From contig NZ_ANNU01000010.1 of NCBI RefSeq assembly GCF_000346615.1, positions 145,389-209,388 of the forward strand: DNA of 64,000 bases. The letters run 5' to 3'. The notes beneath the pieces were generated by a model that was not told the origin of the DNA, did not search any database, and was given only the letters and a program-made list of their open reading frames with translations. Numbering within the stretch: the stretch's first letter is position 1; every line of letters begins with the position of its first letter. This document shows, one piece after another, positions 43,670-53,259 of this stretch. Both the position numbers and the translations under genes were made by a program. Source of the stretch: Nafulsella turpanensis ZLM-10 (GTDB taxonomy: Bacteria > Bacteroidota > Bacteroidia > Cytophagales > Cyclobacteriaceae).

Positions 43670-43978
43670 TTTAATATTTTTAAATGATCAATAAGAAGAT
43701 TAGCTTCGAATTTCTATAATTCATTATATTATAAGGCTAATGAGCGTTTAAGTTTCATTTTATAGCAATTAGTCCTTGTTTAAATAATAAGACTCATACC
43801 TTTAACAAAAAGTTAATTTGCAAATGATGATAATATGATTTCAAGAAGAACTTAGTATTGATATAAGCTAAGATCCTAATTTAGGAGAGGCACACCCGTT
43901 GATAAGGATTTTTCATAAAAAGGAGAATACAATTACAACTCCTATGATTTTTTGTTTCTACCTTAAAGACTGAAAGCT
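43670..43978. other. Divergent gap without visible genes
   Basis: 309 AT-rich bases separate two divergent transcripts. Neither a strong promoter box nor an RNA-like hairpin is evident. Confidence 0.45.
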
Positions 43979-44509
43979 ATGAAAAGAATAGAAGATGACA
44001 GAGGTATAATGTATAGATTAACAGAAAAGGACCAGAAAAGGAAGAGTTTGGTAACACGGCTTTTAATAAAGTCAATCTTTTATCTTGGAGTGAGTTTATT
44101 TTTCAGCCTGCCTCCACTGGTTGCTAATTACTATGAATTAATCCCTTACTTCTTCCTTGGAAGCATTATTCTGTTTCTCCCTTCTTTCTACTATGATTAT
44201 AAAGAAGAATCCAGGCAGATAATTGAAGTTGATTTGCCAAAAAGATCAGATACGGTTACTTTTAAAATTTTAGATAAGGAAAATACCTTCTATACTAAAA
44301 TTAAATTAACTGAAGCAAAGGTGAAGCTAATTGAAATGAATGCCGGGCAGATAAAGCAAGTACCTCAAATGGTAATTGTAGAAAGTGAAATTACAAAGGT
44401 AGTTCAGAAAAAAAGCATTTTTTGGCCCGGAAAATTATTAAAGGAACTCTACCATGACCTTAAAAAGGTAAAAAGAAACTATGTTGTTTCAGGTGTGGAG
44501 AGTAAATAA
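43979..44509 (+). CDS. Hypothetical membrane protein with basic cytoplasmic tail
   Basis: 176 residues: basic N-terminus, two membrane helices (about 29-50 and 57-75), then a soluble, lysine-rich C-terminal half. I recognise no family. It stands between the channel gene (divergent) and another lone gene 125 bases downstream. Confidence 0.55.
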   Translation: MKRIEDDRGIMYRLTEKDQKRKSLVTRLLIKSIFYLGVSLFFSLPPLVANYYELIPYFFLGSIILFLPSFYYDYKEESRQIIEVDLPKRSDTVTFKILDKENTFYTKIKLTEAKVKLIEMNAGQIKQVPQMVIVESEITKVVQKKSIFWPGKLLKELYHDLKKVKRNYVVSGVESK

Positions 44510-44634
44510 TTGAATTTGTTGAACTTCCTATTAGGAACAGGATGAAGGCTCAGCAATCTTATTCATTCAACCCTCAATTCAAGCTCATTTAAATGTTTTA
44601 AGCAGTTTTGCTACTCAAACCCACCTCTACTCAA

Positions 44635-45111
44635 ATGAATATTTTTAAAGTTAGAAACTGGTTTAAAAACCAAGGAGAAATTCAAAGATCAATCAGAAGA
44701 AATGTAAAAAGGGCAATGGACCGATATTATAATGCAAAAAGGCTTGATCCTATATTTTCTGAAGGTGAAATAGCCAGCAGAATTTTCATGGTATGGTTTC
44801 TATTCCCTGAAAGAAAGTTTTCGGAAGATCAAAAAAATAAGGTTCAGCGTTACCTTGATGCCAATTTTTACCCCAACAACCTTTTAGAGCTATGCCTCAT
44901 TTCATTAGACATTGAACATAATATCAATCCGGCAAGTGACAAAAATTTTAATAGTTTAGCCAATTCTGTAAAAGAAATGATGATAAACTATGATTATAAG
45001 AAAGAAAGTACTGAACAGGATGATCCTTATAAACCTGATAGTGTAGGAACAGAAAATGCAGGCGTAAGCTTAACCCATTTTACAGGAAGATGGTATGTGA
45101 GTTTCTTATAA
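44635..45111 (+). CDS. Hypothetical soluble protein
   Basis: 158 residues from M-N-I-F-K-V-R-N-W; an alternative in-frame upstream start at 44608 would add nine residues, TTG or similar. Basic first half (K-N-Q-G-E-I-Q-R-S-I-R-R-N-V), acidic-neutral second half with N-Y-D-Y-K-K-E-S-T-E-Q-D-D. No motif recognised. A terminator-like hairpin follows it. Confidence 0.5.
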   Translation: MNIFKVRNWFKNQGEIQRSIRRNVKRAMDRYYNAKRLDPIFSEGEIASRIFMVWFLFPERKFSEDQKNKVQRYLDANFYPNNLLELCLISLDIEHNINPASDKNFNSLANSVKEMMINYDYKKESTEQDDPYKPDSVGTENAGVSLTHFTGRWYVSFL

Positions 45112-45164
45112 TATTCGCTGCTATTTCAGGGTGTCTAGGTAAATTATTTTAAAATCTCAAAAAG

Positions 45165-45196
45165 TGCTGATCCAGATTTTGGTTCAGCATTTTTTG
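45165..45196 (+). terminator. Intrinsic terminator after the hypothetical gene
   Basis: TGCTGATCCA and TGGTTCAGCA pair with a single mismatch and a 5-base loop, followed by TTTTTTG on the + strand. Good stem and T run, 54 bases after the stop. Confidence 0.7.
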
Positions 45197-45379
45197 TATG
45201 TGATTTTTAATATCTTAAAACTTGTACACTTCGAATAATTCAATTTGTGGATAAAAATGTGTATATTTTTGAAGAAACTCTGATTTTGAATCAGAAAGGA
45301 CATAATTATCCATATAGCTATATTTTTTATTGTTTAAGTTTGTTTTTGGGCCGCCTGTTGTAGAGGTGGGCTTTCTTTT

Positions 45380-45655
45380 TTAACTATCTCTGTTGACCAA
45401 CTTGGTAAACAATTTGTCGTTATCCTCTGGCTGATACAGTAGAGCCAGTTTGTTATCATCAAAGACTTTAAAAAATTTATCCCAGGAGATTTCTTCCAGA
45501 TTTTCGGAATCGCTGTTTTTATTATCCGGAAAGCCAATTCTCAGGAGAGCGCTATTGCCCTTATCGGTATCTTTTACTTTCATGGGAACGCCGTCATGCT
45601 CATTTACCCAAGACTTAATAGCGTTATGATCGGTTGTTTTTTCTGATTTGGCCAT
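45380..45655 (-). CDS. Small conserved protein with D-H-x-x-I-x-x-W motif
   Basis: 91 residues from M-A-K-S-E-K. It has T-D-H-N-A-I-K-S-W-V-N-E-H-D-G-V-P, then A-L-L-R-I-G-F-P and L-E-E-I-S-W-D-K-F-F-K-V-F. This pattern belongs to a widespread small family often annotated merely as hypothetical (sometimes wrongly as a glucan branching enzyme). Probably stress-related; function not known. It opens divergently from the YihY gene. Confidence 0.65.
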   Translation of the reverse strand: MAKSEKTTDHNAIKSWVNEHDGVPMKVKDTDKGNSALLRIGFPDNKNSDSENLEEISWDKFFKVFDDNKLALLYQPEDNDKLFTKLVNRDS

Positions 45656-45778
45656 AATTTTCAAATTAGCTTTAAAAAAATTGTATTTAATTTATATATC
45701 ATTAACATTATAAGTAGCTATCTGTTTATGGAATATCACTTTTGGCTTGTAGAAATTATATTATAATGAATATCTGTT

Positions 45779-46798
45779 ATGTCCATACCATACTTTTTTA
45801 AAGAGGCTTTTTCTTTGTTAAAGGAAACCTACCATAATTGGGATGAACATGATCCATGGAGAATGAGCGCTGTTATTGCCTACTATGCAATTTTTTCACT
45901 CCCGGGGTTATTGATGGTGACCATAAAAGTGGTAGGTTATTTTTTTGGAGATAAATTGGTAAATGAAGAATTAAACACCACTATTTCCCAACAAATGGGT
46001 TCAGGTGCTGCCAATCAGATGCAGACCATAGTTGATCAGGCGAATAATACCGAAGGATTCACCTTTGCTACAATTGTTGGTATTGCTTCCCTTGTATTTG
46101 GTGCAACCGGGGTTTTTTACCATTTAAAGCAAAGCTTAAATACCATGTGGGAGGTAGAGGTAAGACCCAACAAAGCCTGGTTAAAATTAATTAAGGATCG
46201 TGTATTTTCTTTTGGAATGGTTCTCGTTATAGGTTTTTTAATGTTAATGTCATTGGTCATATCTTCTTTGATCTCCTATTTTAGCGATTATTTGAATGCG
46301 ATGTTTCCTGAATTGGGGCCTATGTTTTTCAAGTTGGTTCATATCGCGGTCTCTTTGATAATTATTACTATACTATTTGCATTGATGTTTGTGGTTTTGC
46401 CTGATGCAAAGGTGAGGTGGAGGGATGTATGGGTTGGTGCTTTTGTAACATCTCTGCTTTTTGTGATCGGTAAAACACTCATTAGCTTATATTTTGGGTA
46501 TAGTGACCCCGGCTCTGCGTATGGCGCAGCTGGTTCAATCATTTTGATTTTGCTTTGGGTGTCCTATACAAGCCTTATATTATTTTTTGGTGCCGAATTT
46601 ACCCAAACTTATGGCAGAAGGCATGGTATGGAAATAGTCCCCGCTGAATTCGCAATACGAGTTACAAAAGCTGAAGTGTCAAAAGTAAAAGCTTTAGAGG
46701 AGTTGGAAAAAGCCCAGCAAGAAAGGGATAACGCTATTAAAGAACGAGATGAGGCAGTAAGGGACAGGGATAAGGAAAGAGCTCGTAAAGATATTTGA
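45779..46798 (+). CDS. YihY/BrkB-family membrane protein
   Basis: 339 residues: six membrane helices, with the family block W-R-M-S-A-V-I-A-Y-Y-A-I-F-S-L-P-G (about 26-42), F-G-A-T-G-V-F (about 107-113) and the D-A-K-V-R-W-R-D-V-W-V-G-A (about 209-221). C-terminal 50 residues are a charged coiled coil with repeated R-D or R-D-K units, not typical for the family. Role of the family unsettled. Confidence 0.85.
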   Translation: MSIPYFFKEAFSLLKETYHNWDEHDPWRMSAVIAYYAIFSLPGLLMVTIKVVGYFFGDKLVNEELNTTISQQMGSGAANQMQTIVDQANNTEGFTFATIVGIASLVFGATGVFYHLKQSLNTMWEVEVRPNKAWLKLIKDRVFSFGMVLVIGFLMLMSLVISSLISYFSDYLNAMFPELGPMFFKLVHIAVSLIIITILFALMFVVLPDAKVRWRDVWVGAFVTSLLFVIGKTLISLYFGYSDPGSAYGAAGSIILILLWVSYTSLILFFGAEFTQTYGRRHGMEIVPAEFAIRVTKAEVSKVKALEELEKAQQERDNAIKERDEAVRDRDKERARKDI

Positions 46799-46887
46799 GA
46801 CTTATTTCGGGGTTTTATTTTAACCAAAATCAATATAAACAGCTTAAATTCAATCAGTTAAAGTACAACAAGATGCCCTATTTCATA

Positions 46888-47286
46888 TTAATTTTCCTTT
46901 TTCAGAACTTTCTTTTTATAAGTTGCCAGTAAATCTACCTTCCATTGCCCATCTTGTTTTATGAGTTGAATTTTAGGAAGAGTATCACCGCCAACTTCTT
47001 TCAGCACAACAAAAGCTCGCCCCTGAGCAATAGAGTCTCTAATAAAGGAAACATTATAATCAGGAAGTAGAGGTCCGGATATTACCAGATGATCGAGTAC
47101 CCGCTTTGTTGATGCTGTTCCGAGCTTTTTAGCTTCGCCCAATTTTCCCTGAACTAAACTGGTTCTAAAAGCTATTGCAACAGCTGAAGGGCTATCTCCC
47201 ATTTCGACAAATGTTCTTGGACTGGTACTGTCATTACAAGAGCTTATCCAACTAAGTAACAGGAGTAAAGAAAGAATGCGTTTCAT
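46888..47286 (-). CDS. DUF4878-like lipoprotein
   Basis: 132 residues: signal sequence with lipobox W-I-S-S-C (Cys about 17), then an NTF2-like body with P-S-A-V-A-I-A-F, A-S-T-K-R-V-L-D-H-L and D-G-Q-W-K-V-D-L at the end. The F/W-K-V-D ending is common in DUF4878 proteins. Small periplasmic or outer-membrane anchored protein, function unknown. Convergent with YihY, co-directional with the next membrane gene 31 bases away. Confidence 0.65.
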   Translation of the reverse strand: MKRILSLLLLLSWISSCNDSTSPRTFVEMGDSPSAVAIAFRTSLVQGKLGEAKKLGTASTKRVLDHLVISGPLLPDYNVSFIRDSIAQGRAFVVLKEVGGDTLPKIQLIKQDGQWKVDLLATYKKKVLKKEN

Positions 47287-47317
47287 AAATTATATTTTAC
47301 CCCCTGAAATATTGGTT

Positions 47318-47875
47318 TTACCCTACCTTGTAATAGGTACTAATATAGTAGAAAAGATAAATAATTATACCCAATAAAGTAATAGTAAGCGCAAACAGAC
47401 TGGAAATGGAAACAAATACTCCACTAATCATAATTAATATGCTTAGTAGAAAATTCTCTTCAAACCTAAATACTTCTTTTATGGTTGGAATCGAATCCAA
47501 ATTTTGTTTCTTGCACCGCTCTATTTTTCGGCTTAAGTGAAGTTGTGTTATCACCATCCAGGATAAGGACATGAGTAAAATCGCAAAACCCAACATATTT
47601 ATATCCAGCCGGTCAAGAGAGTGGATAGGATAAAGTTTTCCATAAAAATCAGGGAAATAAGTGAAATTAAGAATAATAAAAGTGGTGATCATCAGTAATA
47701 TCCTGAAAGCTTTATTAACTATCAGAATCCAGTACCACTTCTTCAGAAAAGCTTTATCAACTTCTCCTTTTACCATCATAGGTCTTGCTTTACGATAGAT
47801 TCCCCAAAGGAGAATGATTATAAGGTAAACAGCAATTATTACCGGCAGCCACAGTCTTAAGTCTTCTGATGTCAT
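47318..47875 (-). CDS. Four-helix membrane protein, paralogue of the 53.3-53.9 kb gene
   Basis: 185 residues with helices near 10-25, 50-70, 90-112 and 142-180. It shares layout and blocks with the gene at 53260-53850: both start S-E-D/I-L-R then L-P...Y-L/S...W...L/R, both have V-N-x-x-F/A near helix 2 and a near-identical helix 4 core G-V-F-V-S-I-S-S-L-F / G-I-F-I-S-I-S-S-I-Y. It ends 11 bases after the CPA1 gene's... it starts 11 bases downstream of the antiporter's stop and so is likely translated from its message. No family name recognised. Confidence 0.6.
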   Translation of the reverse strand: MTSEDLRLWLPVIIAVYLIIILLWGIYRKARPMMVKGEVDKAFLKKWYWILIVNKAFRILLMITTFIILNFTYFPDFYGKLYPIHSLDRLDINMLGFAILLMSLSWMVITQLHLSRKIERCKKQNLDSIPTIKEVFRFEENFLLSILIMISGVFVSISSLFALTITLLGIIIYLFYYISTYYKVG

Positions 47876-47886
47876 CTTATTCTCTT

Positions 47887-49350
47887 CTATTCTACACCAA
47901 GAATGTTCGATACTTCATCAAAAGTATCATCCGAATCTGCCAGCACCATTAATTTATCATAAGGTTCCAGCACAGTCGCTCCATTGGGCGTAATAAATTT
48001 TTTATTTCTTTTTATCATCACAATAAGAGCAGGACGGGGGAAGTTCAGGTCAACAACTGGCTTTCCGGCGGCAGGGCTTTTAGCAGGTAATTCTATCTCC
48101 ACAAGCTCTGTTTTTACATCATCTGAAAGCTCAAGTTCAAGAGGAATTCTTCTCTTAGTTTTTTCTGTTTCTGTTACTTTTAGCCATTCAGCTACTTTTG
48201 TAAGGGTGGTGCCCTGTAACATCACGGAGGTAACTGCAATAAAAAAGACAATATTAAAGATCATTTCTGCGCTTTCGACACCTGCAATCAGGGGATAGGT
48301 CGCAAATACAATTGGTACGGCTCCACGAAGACCTACCCAGGAAATAAAGAAGCGCTCTTTAAGAGGCATCCGGAAAAATGCCAAACTTAAAAATACACCT
48401 ATAGGTCTTGCCAGGAATATCTGGAAAAGAGCTATGAGTAAGCCAATTCCTGCAACCGGCAAAATATGAGAAGGGTATACCAGCAAGCCGAGGGTAAGGA
48501 ATACCACTATTTGCATGAGCCATGCTAATCCATCAAAAAAGCGAATAACACTTCGCTTATGGATAAAGCTGTTATTACCCAAAATAATGCCTACGATATA
48601 AATTGCCAGAAAGCCATTTCCTCCTAAAGCATCAGTAACTGAATACGTAAAGAAAAGAAGTGCAAGCAATAAGACAGAATATAGCCCCTCAAAATCCAGG
48701 TTTATCTTATTGATGATCCGTAAAGATGCTTTTCCAAGTCCATAGCCTATCGCTCCTCCTAATACCATTTGCTGAAAGAAGAAGGGGATTAAAGATAAGA
48801 CATCCTTTTCAGGATTTAGAACCAGCGTAACCATTGAAACTGTGAGGAAGAATGCCATCGGGTCATTACTTCCGCTTTCCAGCTCCAGGGTAGAGCGCAA
48901 TTCATTTTTTATTCCTGTGCTTTTAGATCTTAAAATTGAAAATACCGCAGCAGCATCTGTTGAGGAAACAATAGAGCCCAATAATAAACCTTCCAATAAA
49001 GTAAGATCTGTTAACCAGCTCACAAAACCTCCAATGGCCACGGCTGTAATCAGTACACCAAGCGTAGAAAGGCTTACTCCTTTCCACAATACAGGCTTTA
49101 CACTTGCCCACCGAGTATCGAGGCCACCAGCGAAGAGAATAAAATTAAGGGCCACCACACCAATAAACTGCGCATTCTGCGGATCATCAAAATGAATGCC
49201 TACAAACCCTTCCGAACCAGCCATTATGCCAATGAGCAAAAAGAGAATTAGCGTAGGAACGCCAAGTTTGTAGGTTGTTTTACCGGCTACAATACTGATG
49301 AAAAGTAATATTGAGCCAATAAGTAAAATATTCTCCGTGGTAAATTCCAT
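47887..49350 (-). CDS. CPA1-type K+/H+ or Na+/H+ antiporter with TrkA-C domain
   Basis: I start at M-E-F-T-T-E-N; the longer frame adds 33 poorly conserved residues. About 487 residues. Motifs: L-F-A-G-G-L-D-T-R-W (about 84-93), S-S-T-D-A-A-A-V-F-S-I (about 137-147), L-E-S-G-S-N-D-P-M-A (about 165-174), W-V-G-L-R-G-A-V-P-I (about 346-355). The tail from about 400 resembles a TrkA-C/RCK sensor (V-E-L-P-A-K-S-P-A-A-G, M-V-L-A-D-S-D-D). Similar to CvrA/NhaP2. Two downstream genes are close on the same strand. Confidence 0.85.
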   Translation of the reverse strand: MEFTTENILLIGSILLFISIVAGKTTYKLGVPTLILFLLIGIMAGSEGFVGIHFDDPQNAQFIGVVALNFILFAGGLDTRWASVKPVLWKGVSLSTLGVLITAVAIGGFVSWLTDLTLLEGLLLGSIVSSTDAAAVFSILRSKSTGIKNELRSTLELESGSNDPMAFFLTVSMVTLVLNPEKDVLSLIPFFFQQMVLGGAIGYGLGKASLRIINKINLDFEGLYSVLLLALLFFTYSVTDALGGNGFLAIYIVGIILGNNSFIHKRSVIRFFDGLAWLMQIVVFLTLGLLVYPSHILPVAGIGLLIALFQIFLARPIGVFLSLAFFRMPLKERFFISWVGLRGAVPIVFATYPLIAGVESAEMIFNIVFFIAVTSVMLQGTTLTKVAEWLKVTETEKTKRRIPLELELSDDVKTELVEIELPAKSPAAGKPVVDLNFPRPALIVMIKRNKKFITPNGATVLEPYDKLMVLADSDDTFDEVSNILGVE

Positions 49351-49468
49351 AAAATTCCTATGGAGCTTTATTGCTCCTCTATTAATCTCTTTTAAGCCTC
49401 TATTAATTGATAAAACTAAAAAAATATTTCCACTTATACTTATCGACAAGAGTATAAAGGACTAAAAA

Positions 49469-50284
49469 TCAATCAGGCCTTGGGCCATTCCTTTCATTTG
49501 CCGGCTTAATAATACCCTGATCCTGCAGGGCTTCTTCTTTACTAATCTTTTTATTTTCCTTTTCCGACAGCCACCTTTCGAAATCACCCTTACTTCCTTT
49601 CTTGCGTTCACTCAGGCTAATGATAGCCGAGGCTCTGCCGTAAATGATTAATGTGTCGCCGGGGCAAATTTGAGTGTCGTGTCTTGGTATACCCAGATAG
49701 GAACCGTTTTTTCTGTTGATTCCCAGAATGAAAAGGCCTTCTCTTGGTAAGGCAAGCTCTGCCAGCTTTTTTTCTGCCAGCCAATCATCCTTTTCTATAA
49801 ATATTTCTGAAATTTCATACTCTCCGGCTAGATGCAGCAAGCCTGAATAATCCTTTACATTGAGACTGGTGTATTTCTGAAGGGCAAAATTAATCACCCT
49901 GGACAACCAGCGGTTTACTATTTTACTGTTAAAAATAATAGTTACCAGGATAATCCCGGCCACTAGTAGTCCTACACGGGCTGAAAGGGGGAGGTTGAAA
50001 GGATCTTCATGTGAATCTACCATGGTTAACATAAGGGTAGCAACTACTGACACAATCCCTGCATTTCCTAGCAACATCAGGAGCATTATGATTCTTCTTC
50101 TGAGCGGGTGGTTAACAATATTCTCTGACTCTTTAGTAGCATACCCAACACCCGTAAAAGCAGAGCGGGCCTGGAATTTTGCTGACTGCCTGGATAGACC
50201 TGTGTGCATTAGGGCTATAGTAGCCACTTTAGTAATTAGAAATGAAATGCTGATTATTAGAATTACAGTAAATGCAGGAATCAT
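49469..50284 (-). CDS. Membrane protein with TrkA-C domain
   Basis: 271 residues: three membrane helices (about 3-25, 65-85 and 105-123) with A-F-T-G-V-G-Y-A-T (about 42-50) between, similar to a K+ pore loop though lacking a clear filter. The C-terminal TrkA-C domain carries A-L-P-R-E-G-L-F-I-L-G-I and P-G-D-T-L-I-I-Y-G (about 178-226). A potassium-responsive channel or regulator is likely. Its gene lies upstream of the CPA1 antiporter by 118 bases on the same strand, probable functional link. Confidence 0.7.
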   Translation of the reverse strand: MIPAFTVILIISISFLITKVATIALMHTGLSRQSAKFQARSAFTGVGYATKESENIVNHPLRRRIIMLLMLLGNAGIVSVVATLMLTMVDSHEDPFNLPLSARVGLLVAGIILVTIIFNSKIVNRWLSRVINFALQKYTSLNVKDYSGLLHLAGEYEISEIFIEKDDWLAEKKLAELALPREGLFILGINRKNGSYLGIPRHDTQICPGDTLIIYGRASAIISLSERKKGSKGDFERWLSEKENKKISKEEALQDQGIIKPANERNGPRPD

Positions 50285-50454
50285 GTGGACTTTATTGATC
50301 CAACCTGTACGGGGGCAATCAGGTTATTCAGGTACCAGGGGCTCTTAAAAAATATATCCATTCTGGCGGTTCTGTCCATATGCGAAGAAAAGAGAAAAGG
50401 AGCCTTTAAAATTTCATGTAATTCTTTTGCTTAGGCCACAGCAACTCTCCTGTT

Positions 50455-51768
50455 CTACTCCTTTCCTTCTTCACCTTTATATTTCCCCTCTCCCGGTATC
50501 TTTACATCAGCTGGCTTACCATCAGGGGTTATAAATTGAAGCTGTTTCCGGGGGTATACTGATTTAATCTTGTCAGCATATTCTTCCTTATTGATTTCGT
50601 TCAGGATCCGTATCGATAATTCAGTCTTCCACTTTCTTCGTTCGCGAGCACCAACCAGGTACCTGATAATAATATCGGTCCAGGACTCTCCTATAGAAAT
50701 AAAGATTTGAGGTTTTTCTGTTACCTCAATGTTTAATTTTGCTTTCCGGAGGATGTGCTGGTATTTTTGGACCGGCTCAACCATATAACCCCCTAACAAA
50801 TCATCGGCTATCTTTTCTAGCGTCCTCATGGCTTCTTTGATGTCCGATTCATTGGCTACTGCAATGGCCAGCTCATCCCAAACATAAGGAAAATCGCCTG
50901 TCAGGTTTACTACGGTGCCTGTCAGAATTTCATTATTAGGAAAGGTTACAAGCCTTCCTGTAGGTTGTTCAGAGTGCACAAAGCCCGGACGGTCCGGGCC
51001 TCCTGCTTCCCAGACAGTGGTAGTGAGAAAATCAATTTTATACACATCTCCAAAAACATCGCCTACCTGAATGCGGTCACCTACCTTATAATAGCCTCTG
51101 AAGGAATTTAACAGCCAACCTGTAAAGCTTTCAATAGGGGTTTGCAGGGACCAGGAAAGGGCAAGACCTACAAGCCCCAGCGACCCCACCAAGGCTCTAA
51201 TGTCGCCCGCCACTACACTTATAGCTATCCCAATCGCGAACAACCATACAGAAATAACGACCAGCGTGATAACAGCGCCTGAACTTTTCCAGTGACCGAT
51301 GGTTTTCCGTAAAACCAGGCTCAGGAGCCTCACAAGCAACCATGCCAGGATCAGAGAAAGGATAGCCACCAGTATTTTGGGCAAATTAGCATAAAATCCT
51401 TCCCAAAGTCTTTTCAGGGTGCCTACAGCCTCATCCTTGGCAGCTTCGCTGATATCCCCTGGCTGTTGTACCTCGGCAGCGGTATCTTCCGGAACCACTA
51501 ACTCATCAACCGCTACCTTTTCGATGATAGATACTGAATCAGGTAGACTTTCTTGTTGGCTGAAATTTTCTATTGTTGTATCTTCTTCAGAAGGGTTCGT
51601 CTGGGAATAGCCTGCTTCTCCGGGAGTTAAAAGTATTAACAGAAAACCTGTTAGGGCAACCGCCAGAATGGAGCCTTGCCGGAATCTTTTTAACTGGTCT
51701 TGAGCCCCCTTTACCGCCCTTCCTCCTACACCTCTACGCTTTCTTACGGATGGCTTTTTTTTCATCAT
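50455..51768 (-). CDS. MscS-type mechanosensitive channel 1, N-terminal extension
   Basis: 437 residues. Basic N-terminus, one helix (about 33-48), an acidic periplasmic stretch (about 50-120), then three helices and the MscS core: V-G-L-A-L-S-W-S-L-Q-T-P-I-E-S-F-T-G (about 197-214), then G-D-R-I-Q-V-G-D-V-F-G-D-V-Y (about 231-244). The beta domain is preserved (F-P-N-N-E-I). Opens on membrane tension and lets ions out. Not in an obvious operon. Confidence 0.85.
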   Translation of the reverse strand: MMKKKPSVRKRRGVGGRAVKGAQDQLKRFRQGSILAVALTGFLLILLTPGEAGYSQTNPSEEDTTIENFSQQESLPDSVSIIEKVAVDELVVPEDTAAEVQQPGDISEAAKDEAVGTLKRLWEGFYANLPKILVAILSLILAWLLVRLLSLVLRKTIGHWKSSGAVITLVVISVWLFAIGIAISVVAGDIRALVGSLGLVGLALSWSLQTPIESFTGWLLNSFRGYYKVGDRIQVGDVFGDVYKIDFLTTTVWEAGGPDRPGFVHSEQPTGRLVTFPNNEILTGTVVNLTGDFPYVWDELAIAVANESDIKEAMRTLEKIADDLLGGYMVEPVQKYQHILRKAKLNIEVTEKPQIFISIGESWTDIIIRYLVGARERRKWKTELSIRILNEINKEEYADKIKSVYPRKQLQFITPDGKPADVKIPGEGKYKGEEGKE

Positions 51769-52111
51769 GCTGGCTTTAGCTCTAAAAAAGGTGAGTCAGC
51801 TTTCGCATTTCGGCTCTTAAACCGTATTTTCCTGTTTCTGTAAATGTTGTTGAAGGGCATAATTAAAGAAATATCTTCAGCTATAAACAGACTGCTATTA
51901 TGACATCCTCTGAAAAATAACAAAGGGGTTGGGATGCAGCCTTTTCCTATGCTAGGAACTATAAAATCTTTATTAGGTTCAGGAGGTGATATAGCCAAAT
52001 CAACCATTTCACAAACAAGGCAGGAAGTGGAGAGTTAAGAAGATTGAAGCCTGCAAAAAAAGAGTATAAAGAGTATAATTGGCCAGCTCTTCAGGAAAAG
52101 AATAAACAAAA
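51769..52111. other. Divergent gap between two MscS genes
   Basis: 343 bases hold starts for both neighbours. A minus-strand frame of 80 codons exists at 51765-52007 but lacks the look of a conserved protein. Near the right side a TATAATTG resembles a one-mismatch -7 box for the + strand gene, without a -33 match. Confidence 0.35.
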
Positions 52112-53203
52112 ATGAACGAGATATTAGACAAAGCTTACTGGGGGAATACTGTTCAGGATTATCTTATCGCCTTGGGCATTATCATTCTTGGAATATTACT
52201 CATAAAAATATTTAAGCGCACTATTTTCGCAGGAATCAGGAGATGGACACAAAGATCCTCCACTAAAATTGATGATTTTATTGTTACAAGCATTGATCGT
52301 TTTGGCTTACCTGTCCTCCATGTTATCGTAGTAATTATTGGTCTAAACTATCTAACCTTTACCGAAAGAGGTGAAAATATTATCTGGATCGCTGCTACAG
52401 TGGTTCTTACCTTTCTGGTAATCCGGCTCATCTCTAATACCATTCTTTTGCTCTTACAGGGCTATGTAAAACGCCAAAGTCATGGAGAGGAAAAAGTCCG
52501 GCAGCTGGGGGGCATCATGCTCATCATCAATGTTATCATTTGGGGAACAGGTATTCTCTTCCTGTTCAACAACCTGGGCTATGATGTTACTGCTGTGGTT
52601 GCAGGCCTTGGAATCGGCGGTATAGCCATTGCCCTGGCTGCCCAGAATATCCTGAGTGACCTGTTTAACTACCTGGTTATTTTTCTTGACAGGCCCTTTG
52701 AGATTGGCGACTTTGTAGTAATCGACGATAAAAATGGGGTGATTGAGAAAATAGGTATCAAAACAACCCGAATCAAAACCCTATCTGGAGAGCAGCTCGT
52801 GTTTGCCAACAGCGACCTTACCAATTCCCGCATCCACAATTACAAGAAGATGCAGCAACGGAGGGTTGTTTTTAAAATAAGGGTAGCATATGAGACCGCG
52901 CATGAAGACCTTAAAAAGATCCCTCTTATTTTAAAAGCGATTGTACAGGAGCAGGATCCTGTAAAGTTTGACCGGGCCCACTTTGCCTCTTATGGTGATT
53001 TTAGCCTCGATTTTGAGGTTGTATACCATGTATTAGATGCTGATTATAGTAAGTACATGGATATTCAGCAATCCATTAACTTGCGAATCTTTGAAGAATT
53101 TGAGAAAATGGATATCGAAATTGCCTACCCTACCAGAACTTTGTATGTAATAGACCAGCAAGGAAATAGAAAAGAATCTCTTAGCCCTAAACGATCCTTG
53201 TGA
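52112..53203 (+). CDS. MscS-type mechanosensitive channel 2, compact form
   Basis: 363 residues. Four or so helices, then the pore helix V-A-G-L-G-I-G-G-I-A-I-A-L-A-A-Q-N-I-L (about 169-187) and F-L-D-R-P-F-E-I-G-D-F-V-V-I (about 196-210). Canonical MscS beta domain with F-A-N-S-D-L. The C-terminus is soluble and ends L-S-P-K-R-S-L. One of three MscS-type channels in a 5 kb stretch. Confidence 0.9.
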   Translation: MNEILDKAYWGNTVQDYLIALGIIILGILLIKIFKRTIFAGIRRWTQRSSTKIDDFIVTSIDRFGLPVLHVIVVIIGLNYLTFTERGENIIWIAATVVLTFLVIRLISNTILLLLQGYVKRQSHGEEKVRQLGGIMLIINVIIWGTGILFLFNNLGYDVTAVVAGLGIGGIAIALAAQNILSDLFNYLVIFLDRPFEIGDFVVIDDKNGVIEKIGIKTTRIKTLSGEQLVFANSDLTNSRIHNYKKMQQRRVVFKIRVAYETAHEDLKKIPLILKAIVQEQDPVKFDRAHFASYGDFSLDFEVVYHVLDADYSKYMDIQQSINLRIFEEFEKMDIEIAYPTRTLYVIDQQGNRKESLSPKRSL

Positions 53204-53259
53204 CTTATAGGGAGAAGGTATGATTATGCAACCACAGGATAATAATTACACAATTTTCT

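Noticed and set aside
51765..52007. 80-codon minus-strand frame upstream of MscS 1
   Set aside because: Lies in a promoter-type gap, has no recognisable family and no clear start context.
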